NCBI GenBank assembly: GCA_024626585.1
Contig: JANKJI010168603.1
Location: forward strand, 1 to 11,277
DNA length: 11,277 bases
Direction of reading: 5' to 3'
From: Ginkgo biloba
Lineage: Eukaryota > Streptophyta > Ginkgoopsida > Ginkgoales > Ginkgoaceae
Both the position numbers and the translations under genes were made by a program. Shown piece after piece: positions 8,083-11,277 of the stretch (its first letter is position 1; every line of letters starts with the position of its first letter). The notes beneath the pieces were generated by a model, which saw only the letters and a program-made list of their open reading frames with translations, searched no databases and was not told the origin of the DNA.

Positions 8083-8422
8083 TTTAAAAATAGAATACTA
8101 TAATTAGTCTAATATAAAAAAATATGAACATAGGACATAAAAATATGGTATAATTAGTCTACCTTTAATTCATCACTTTGTATTAACTTTTTACATAGCC
8201 TTATGCTAAATATATACATTTATAAAATCATAACTATCAGTTCTCGATGTGACACATGTCAAGTAACCCATTACACTTGTCACTAAGATGTTTACCTAGC
8301 TACGACTCACCCTAATGACACTTTAAGCCTTTAAATAGACATAGGTCTCATGACATTAGGTCATGACCCTATTTATAGTAAATTCATATGTGAACATTAC
8401 AAACATATAATTAATTCTAATA
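8083..8422 (-). repeat. 5' LTR of the copia element
   Basis: 340 bp matching 1904-2242 over the full length. It carries the promoter on the minus strand. A TATA-type motif (TATAAAT, 8371-8377) lies only about 45-50 bp from the outer LTR end, so the U3 part would be very short and R plus U5 would fill the rest. A perfect 10-bp palindrome GGTCATGACC (8359-8368) follows the TATA motif. The outer end reads TA where the partner LTR still has CA. Confidence 0.92.
8371..8377 (-). promoter_or_regulatory. LTR TATA box
   Basis: The minus strand reads TATAAATAGGG, a good plant TATA box, with the palindrome GGTCATGACC immediately downstream. In the 3' LTR the same place reads CTTAAATAGGG, so the motif has been lost there. 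Transcription of the element would start some 25-35 bp further, near 8340; that is inference from usual spacing. Confidence 0.6.
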
Positions 8423-8427
8423 GGGGA
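8423..8427. repeat. Target-site duplication, right copy (GGGGA)
   Basis: Exact match to 1899-1903, directly outside the 5' LTR. On the minus strand it lies 32 bases past the stop codon of the pseudogene block ending at 8459, which places the copia insertion in that unit's 3' flank. Confidence 0.82.
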
Positions 8428-8458
8428 TTCCCTCACTAAGCATAAGAAATGGTTATTA

Positions 8459-9601
8459 TCAAATCATGTCTCCTTTCTTCCTTTTATTTTATACAACTTG
8501 ATAGCCTCCTTGTTAGTTAGGGTGATTGATATGGTTAAGACCCCTTGTAAAGTTTGATAATCAACTACCTTGGGTTTTCTCACTAACTAACTTTGTCCTT
8601 TTTTCCTCTAATTCTTTCAGATACCACAATCTATCTTATATATCCCTTGGTTTTAATATTATAAAATATTTAATTTTCAAATAAATAGCTCTGAAATATT
8701 TTCCTATTAAAGCCACATATTTAATTCTCCACCTCAAAATAAAATCCATTTCTTGATTCTATTTGTACTTGTCTTTTAATGCCTGGTTTAATAAACTAGG
8801 ATTAGATTTCTCTCCATCTTGTAATATCTATACAATAGTAGTCTCATCAGATTGAATTACACCTATATATTCACCCTTTAAGGTCAATTGACCTTCCTTG
8901 CAAGGGGATGGAATAAAACTTTCTAATGCAACCATCTTTGATATGGTCTTCATTTTTAGGAGATTATCCCTCATAGTTGTAAACCTTTCATATGCCTCCT
9001 TGTTAAATTATTTCTTAAGAATGAAATAATCTCTAATTTTGTTGATGTATTTTATCTTATGATATGGATCTCCACTTCCTTTTCCTATGAATTTACTATA
9101 TTTAACAAATTCATTTTCTAAGAAATATTCTGACTCCTTTATGTTCTTAAGGTAAGATTGTAAATATGCTAAGTTATTGTTGATCAATGCTTTAGTTCAC
9201 TCATCCATAATCCATATCTAGAACCATTCCTTGACCATATCTATGGTTTCACCCTTCATATATTGCACAAAATCATTTTGGTATGTGCTAGCATTGTGGA
9301 TTTTTCTCTATAGCTGTGTGTCAATCAAAGGTCTTACATCTTGAATGGATTGCACCTAAAGGGTAGAAGAAAATATAAAATCATATTTATTCACCATTTA
9401 TTCTAAGATGATATATTGCTCTCTCAATTGAGAATTTTCCAAGATCAATTCATCAGTTTCTAATTGTAAAGCCTTAAAAGAGACTTTATAAAAACTTACA
9501 ACTTCTTGAGCTATCAACTACATAATGCCAATCTCTATCTCCTATAAAAGTACAATAAAAGTGGTCACCTTTTTCTTGGCTTTGGAATCTTATGGTCTCA
9601 T
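8459..9601 (-). pseudogene. Unrecognised protein, C-terminal block (381-codon frame with 15 stops)
   Basis: One minus-strand frame can be followed from an ATG at 9599-9601 to TGA at 8459-8461. It has 15 internal stops (7 TAG, 6 TAA, 2 TGA) and no frameshift. The ATG is simply the first in frame; the protein may begin earlier. The composition is protein-like: hydrophilic, Lys/Glu-rich and largely helical-looking. A leucine/glutamate-rich stretch at about 9470-9415 (LQLETDELILENSQLREQY) looks like a coiled coil. A second well-kept piece is KMVALESFIPSPCKEGQLTL (about 8939-8880). About 16 CAA and only 2 CAG codons remain, while TAG is common, which fits CAG-to-TAG decay. No enzyme motif is seen and I do not recognise the family. 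Confidence 0.6.
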
Positions 9602-10260
9602 AGACATCACCTTGATTTATTTTCAAAATATAGAGAAAAGGACACATGGTACTTACTAAAATTAAGCATGGAAAAAGATCCTAGTTCATTAGGTCTTGGT
9701 TGTAAATTCATGAGTTATACTAACCAAGGATTAAAAACTAATTTTCCTTAAGGAATTTCTTCCTCCATCATCTCCATACTAACTATAACTTTGTCTACAT
9801 TTAATGAAGTGGTTTCCACTTGAGTATAGGGTGAAGGTGAATTAGTAGACTATTTGGCTTTGCATGATGAGTCAACACCATCTACTAAACTTTAATTTAT
9901 AGGATTTGTCTTGCCCTTGGTAGGAATTGACTCCTCTTCATGAGGTCTCTCTCACTTACTATCTTTGTTTGGATCATCATCTCCATTGCCCCCACCTTCT
10001 CCTAAGGTACCATATAGGCTTAGGATTGAACTTTCCACTTGGTATTGTTTGGTCCCACTATTATTTTATGATTCCTCTCTTCTTTTGTCACCATAAACAT
10101 AGTTCTCCTCTTTTCCTGAATGTGATCCAATATAATTTAACTCTTGGTCATATTTACTATATTCATATTCAAATTATTTTGAATCTTTAAGACTAGGTAG
10201 AGGAGTTATACTACCTCTGTGCTTGCATGCTATTCAATCATAATTAACTGGGTTATGATA
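9602..10260 (-). pseudogene. Unrecognised hydrophilic, acidic coding block
   Basis: A second minus-strand frame runs from about 10260 to about 9600 with roughly nine internal stops. It is rich in Ser, Glu, Asp, Gly and Lys, with pieces such as YIGSHSGKEENYVYGDKRRE (about 10130-10070) and EGGGNGDDDPNKD (about 10000-9963). This is typical of a disordered linker between folded domains. It contains the 10006-10061 repeat. At least one frameshift separates it from the block at 8459-9601. It probably belongs to the same original protein, but that is inference from strand, order and spacing. Confidence 0.5.
10006..10061. repeat. 56-bp direct repeat, left copy
   Basis: Matches 11217-11272 at 47 of 56 positions, in the same orientation and 1,211 bp apart. 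The minus strand encodes the same peptide core (SGTKQ-x-QVE-x-S) in both. The similarity stops abruptly at GGTACC on the left side, while on the right the second copy runs off the window. Confidence 0.75.
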
Positions 10261-10409
10261 TTTATCCTCCTAATTCTATCATGTGATAAGAATAAAGCTT
10301 GTAGTGATTTGAAAAAATTCTATCAAGATCATATTTTCTCACACCACCTTCTTCAAAGTGATAACCTAAGATTTTCTTACATGCAATTTAGCTTGACCAA
10401 TATTAGAGA
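10261..10409 (-). pseudogene. Short coding-like remnant between frameshifts
   Basis: After the stop at 10410, the minus strand continues with coding-like text in other frames, for example GYHFEEGGVRKYDLD (about 10365-10322) and HYKLYSYHMIELGG (about 10305-10264). These make sense as the continuation of the same unknown protein interrupted by at least two indels. No motif is recognised. Confidence 0.4.
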
Positions 10410-10679
10410 CTATAAAATTCCCAATTCTAAAGGGAAAGGAGTGTAAAGATGGATTTTTCCATCACTAGAGACTTTGGCATGGATTACAATTATTTTCTAA
10501 CATATCACACACATTACATTATAATCATCAACATATTTTAGCAAGTGATGTGGAGTGCCATTGAATCCATATAGTACAATATAATAATATTCTTTTTTAA
10601 AATACCAGTCAGCTATAAACATGAAAGATTCCTTCATAGGGTTATATATTCTAGGGAGAATGGATCTATGCAATAGGGA
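10410..10679 (-). pseudogene. Unrecognised Tyr-rich coding block
   Basis: A 90-codon minus-strand frame with a single internal TAG (10497-10499). It has a strongly protein-like reading: ILPRIYNPMKESFMFIADWY (about 10661-10602), then IVLYGFNGTPHHLLKYVDDY (about 10586-10527). The internal TAG is followed by KIHLYTPFPLE near the end. The YVDDY string resembles the reverse transcriptase motif, but the surrounding sequence is not that of a polymerase. A Gly-x-Pro-His loop and aromatic residues suggest a folded domain. The family is unknown to me. Frameshifts separate it from the blocks on both sides. Confidence 0.5.
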
Positions 10680-10708
10680 ATAAACTTGATATATAAAATT
10701 ATCACTAA

Positions 10709-11043
10709 TCAGTTAATAATAAGGATTGTATTTATCCTTTCAAATCTTATGATGCCAAAATTGCACTTGTAATCATTCTCTTCCTTATTTACATGATTAT
10801 ATATAAATATTGGGAATATTCTAGAAAAGAGTATGGCATAAATAACATAGGATACGATATAGAATTTACCTATCTTAGGTAGTATGACCAGTTTCTTTGC
10901 AATAATGTCGTTAATGATCTTAGCCCAGTAAAATCTCTTATCATATTTCTTCACCTAATATACTAGATACACCATATAGTGGTACATATTCAAAGCGTAT
11001 TTTGTCCAAAGATCCAACTTAATATGACCATAATATTTTTGTA
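10709..11043 (-). pseudogene. Unrecognised Trp/Tyr/Lys-rich coding block
   Basis: A minus-strand frame from about 11043 to a stop at 10709-10711, broken once by TAG near 10957. It reads YYGHIKLDLWTKYALNMYHY (about 11035-10976), then, past the stop, VKKYDKRFYWAKIINDI (about 10954-10905), then an Ile/Tyr/Phe-rich stretch and NHVNKEENDYKCNFGIIRFE (about 10797-10738). The part from 10954 onward is open for 81 codons from an internal Met. This looks like a genuine folded-domain relic rather than chance, because aromatic and charged residues alternate regularly. I cannot name it. Confidence 0.5.
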
Positions 11044-11277
11044 CTTCTCATCCAATTTATAAGTCTCATATATAAACTAAGGAGGAGGGTTTATGTGGGA
11101 TCATTATGCCAAGAATTAATTAATTTTTCCACCTAAGGTTGATGTTGGTATAATTTATCTACTTTATAAACTATAAAAGGTTCTTCCATCGATGACAACT
11201 ATAGAATTTTTTTAAAGGTACCATGCAATATTAGGACTGAACCTTCCACTTGGGCTTGTTTGGTCCCACTATTTTTT
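11044..11277 (-). pseudogene. Edge of the unknown coding chain, partial
   Basis: Coding-like minus-strand text continues to the window edge in shifted frames, for example SMEEPFIVYKVDKLYQHQP (about 11190-11134) and IYETYKLDEKY (about 11070-11040). It includes the right copy of the 56-bp repeat at its start. The 5' part of the unit lies outside the window. Several stops and at least two frameshifts are present. Confidence 0.4.
11217..11272. repeat. 56-bp direct repeat, right copy
   Basis: Second copy of 10006-10061, about 84% identical and truncated by the window end. The reading on the minus strand is again SGTKQ-x-QVE. It may be the tail of a duplicated block or the start of a second copy of the unknown unit. 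Confidence 0.75.

Larger units (their letters stand above)
1904..8422 (-). mobile_element. Decayed full-length Ty1/copia LTR retrotransposon
   Basis: This is a 6.5-kb element transcribed on the minus strand, with every structural part in order: 5' LTR (8083-8422), primer site, long leader, gag, protease, integrase, reverse transcriptase, RNase H, polypurine tract and 3' LTR (1904-2242). Integrase lies upstream of reverse transcriptase, which marks the copia superfamily rather than gypsy. LTRs differ at about 63 of 340 positions by hand count, and the coding region has many stops and several frameshifts. It is therefore an old, non-autonomous relic. The LTR ends have decayed from the canonical TG/CA form: three of the four termini carry substitutions, and only the CA at 2241-2242 is intact. 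The family name cannot be given without a library search. Confidence 0.93.

Noticed and set aside
8459-9601. Alternative genetic code (TAA/TAG read as Gln, as in some ciliates)
   Set aside because: Stops also replace Trp (TGA and TAG in RNase H) and a catalytic Glu. Frameshifts occur, protease and integrase catalytic residues are lost, and the LTRs are strongly diverged. Ordinary decay of a plant repeat explains all of it.
9927-10446. Two plus-strand frames of 87 and 75 residues
   Set aside because: They are antisense to the unknown minus-strand coding blocks, which show longer and more protein-like runs.
8459-11277. Endogenous plant pararetrovirus or second retrotransposon pol
   Set aside because: No protease DSG/DTG, integrase, movement-protein or zinc-knuckle motif was found. 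The single YVDDY string at about 10540 lacks the flanking polymerase motifs.

Overview
The window looks like repeat-dominated DNA from a large plant nuclear genome. It is AT-rich and contains no intact gene. Its central feature is a decayed Ty1/copia LTR retrotransposon of the usual plant build. In-frame stops are mostly TAG or TAA at sites that read as former glutamine codons. This fits loss of methylated cytosines, including the plant-type CHG context. A gymnosperm or similar large-genome plant is plausible, but the species cannot be named from sequence alone. No bacterial, viral-capsid, tRNA, rRNA or CRISPR features were seen.

Layout. Positions 1-380 are more GC-balanced, keep several CpG sites and show no recognisable gene. 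Positions 381-1898 are AT-rich non-coding DNA with a few small inverted repeats. Positions 1899-8427 hold a complete but dead copia element on the minus strand. It has a 5-bp target duplication (GGGGA), a 3' LTR (1904-2242), a polypurine tract (2243-2251), a gag-pol pseudogene (about 2231-6305), an unusually long leader (about 6306-8063), a tRNA-iMet-type primer site (about 8064-8081) and a 5' LTR (8083-8422). The two LTRs match at about 81% by hand count, so the insertion is old.

On the same strand, upstream of the element in transcription sense, 8459-11277 reads as a chain of broken coding blocks. These include a 381-codon frame with 15 internal stops and no frameshift, a glutamate-rich hydrophilic block, and blocks rich in Tyr, Trp and Lys. 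I do not recognise this protein family. The copia element sits about 32 bp past the last stop codon of this chain, so it appears to have landed in the 3' flank of an older gene or element. A 56-bp coding repeat at 10006 recurs at the right edge of the window, which suggests a second copy or a rearrangement of the same unknown gene.

How the parts fit: gag, protease, integrase and reverse transcriptase/RNase H lie in normal copia order. The protease aspartate and all three integrase catalytic acids are lost, while the reverse transcriptase YVDD remains. The element cannot move by itself. The most interesting open items are the unassigned 8459-11277 coding chain, the 1.7-kb leader with coding-like pieces, and the stop-codon pattern as a methylation footprint.
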